Positions 4,982 to 5,851 of a stretch of DNA of 5,851 bases are shown here, piece by piece. Location: positions 1 through 5,851 of the forward strand of contig JAFUWM010000091.1 of the NCBI GenBank assembly GCA_017483425.1. Direction: 5' to 3'. The translations under genes were made by a program, and so were the position numbers. Numbering within the stretch: position 1 is the first letter of the stretch; each line of letters begins with the position of its first letter. Origin of the DNA: Lachnospiraceae bacterium. GTDB taxonomy: Bacteria; Bacillota; Clostridia; Lachnospirales; Lachnospiraceae. Under the pieces are notes generated by a model that worked only from the letters and a program-made list of their open reading frames with translations, searched no databases and had not been told where the DNA came from.

Positions 4982-5851
4982 TTGACAACCCCTAATGTAA
5001 ATATGCCGGGAATGGTACCGGTAGGGGCTCAGGAAATTACTTCAGGCAAGGCAAAGGGTGAAGGTAAAGAAGATCAAAGCTTCATGGATGTGCTGAGCAT
5101 AGCGGACAGCGCAGCGAGGGTGAAGACACCGGAGCAAAAGGCAGGGATCGATACAAAAAATCAGGATCAGCAACAGGCCAGGGCTCCGAAAGAAACAAAG
5201 AAGACAGAGGGTGACAGACCCAAGGATGTCAAAAAAGATTCATCTGATGATAAGAGCAAGGACATTAAGGATACATCAAAGGCGGATAAGAAGTCCGAGA
5301 CAAAAGATGTAAAGGACGTAAAAGAGGCTGATACCAAGGTTTCGGAAGCCGCTAAAGACGTAAAGGAAGCAGTAGAAGAAAAGCTTGATATCTCAGATGA
5401 AGAGCTCATACAGGTGATGGAGAACTTAGGACTTACGAATGCAGATCTCCTTGATCCAAAGGCTATGGTAGACATAGTGGCCGAGGTAAAAGATGTAACG
5501 CCTGTAGACATGGTCACGGATGATGAGCTCACAGCAATAGTCACAGACCTGCAGGGAAGCGTAAGGGAGATAACATCAGATCTTATACAGGAAATGGATT
5601 TAACTCCCGAAGAATTTAAGAACACTCTTGCCGAATTAAAAAATGAATATGAAGTAATCTCGAAGAATCCCGAGATAACAGAAGACAACACTGCAGAAGA
5701 AAGTATTAAGGATTTTAGTGAAGTCATTACAGACATAGGCGGAATCGAGACAAACGACAAAGAGCCGAAAAGCCCGATCGATACGGTAAGGACCCCAGCG
5801 GAAGCCGTAAGAGAAGATGTAAGGAACAATGTGGTTCAGCCGGATAGGACC
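4982..5851 (+). CDS. fliK: Flagellar hook-length control protein FliK, N-terminal part (runs off the 3' edge)
   Basis: From TTG at 4982 the frame is open for 290 codons to the window end with no stop. FliK is exported during hook building, measures hook length and makes FlhB switch to filament-type substrates. Its N-terminal half is usually poorly conserved and low in complexity, and its C-terminal switch domain would lie outside the window. Seen here are a short leader (TTPNVNMPGMVPVGAQE), a Lys/Asp/Glu/Thr/Ser-rich region (about 70-134) with recurring KDVK units, and a helical region (about 136-220: DISDEELIQVMENLGLTNAD, then TPEEFKNTLAELKNEYE). There is no signal peptide, cysteine or aromatic-rich core. 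The position after a ylxF-like gene matches B. subtilis fliK, and the 'LGLTxADLL'-type segment resembles clostridial FliK proteins. The call is mainly from position and composition. Confidence 0.8.
   Translation, partial: MTTPNVNMPGMVPVGAQEITSGKAKGEGKEDQSFMDVLSIADSAARVKTPEQKAGIDTKNQDQQQARAPKETKKTEGDRPKDVKKDSSDDKSKDIKDTSKADKKSETKDVKDVKEADTKVSEAAKDVKEAVEEKLDISDEELIQVMENLGLTNADLLDPKAMVDIVAEVKDVTPVDMVTDDELTAIVTDLQGSVREITSDLIQEMDLTPEEFKNTLAELKNEYEVISKNPEITEDNTAEESIKDFSEVITDIGGIETNDKEPKSPIDTVRTPAEAVREDVRNNVVQPDRT

Noticed and set aside
5167..5829. Long minus-strand reading frame (220 codons, Ser/Val-rich)
   Set aside because: It is the antisense of the K/D/E-rich fliK coding strand, which mechanically yields Ser/Phe/Leu-rich sequence. 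The + strand frame has a strong Shine-Dalgarno, fits the operon and stays open through the window end.

Overview
This window is a slice of a flagellar type III export and rotor operon, all on the + strand. It probably comes from a Gram-positive clostridial bacterium, most likely a Lachnospiraceae relative of Butyrivibrio or Roseburia. The order fliF-fliG-fliH-fliI-fliJ-(ylxF-like)-fliK is the Firmicutes fla/che order known from Bacillus subtilis. The taxon call is an inference from that order, from protein sequence style (the FliF tail, the FliH and FliJ N-termini) and from frequent TTG/GTG starts. It was not tested by a search.

Layout. Positions 1-131 hold the C-terminal tail of FliF, the MS ring. 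fliG (136-1161), fliH (1154-2044), fliI (2044-3360), fliJ (3361-3816) and a membrane-anchored YlxF/MotE-like gene (3816-4727) follow with essentially no spacing: a 4-nt gap, an 8-nt overlap, a 1-nt overlap, direct abutment and a 1-nt overlap. This indicates one transcript with translational coupling. A 254-nt gap (4728-4981) then breaks the packing. It holds a perfect 22-bp inverted repeat around a 69-nt structured interior, an A-rich tract ending in TATAAT, a G-rich hairpin and a strong Shine-Dalgarno. After it, a TTG-started reading frame (4982 to the window end, still open) encodes the N-terminal part of a FliK-type hook-length control protein.

How the genes work together. FliF forms the membrane ring. 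FliG docks on the FliF tail and is the rotor protein that takes torque from the stator and helps set direction. FliH, FliI and FliJ are the soluble ATPase complex that feeds substrates to the export gate. FliK is itself exported, measures hook length and triggers the switch from rod/hook to filament substrates. The YlxF-like protein has no firmly known role.

The coding content is ordinary flagellar machinery. I see no mobile element genes, CRISPR array, RNA gene of a known family or defence system. The part most worth a second look is the structured intergenic element before fliK.
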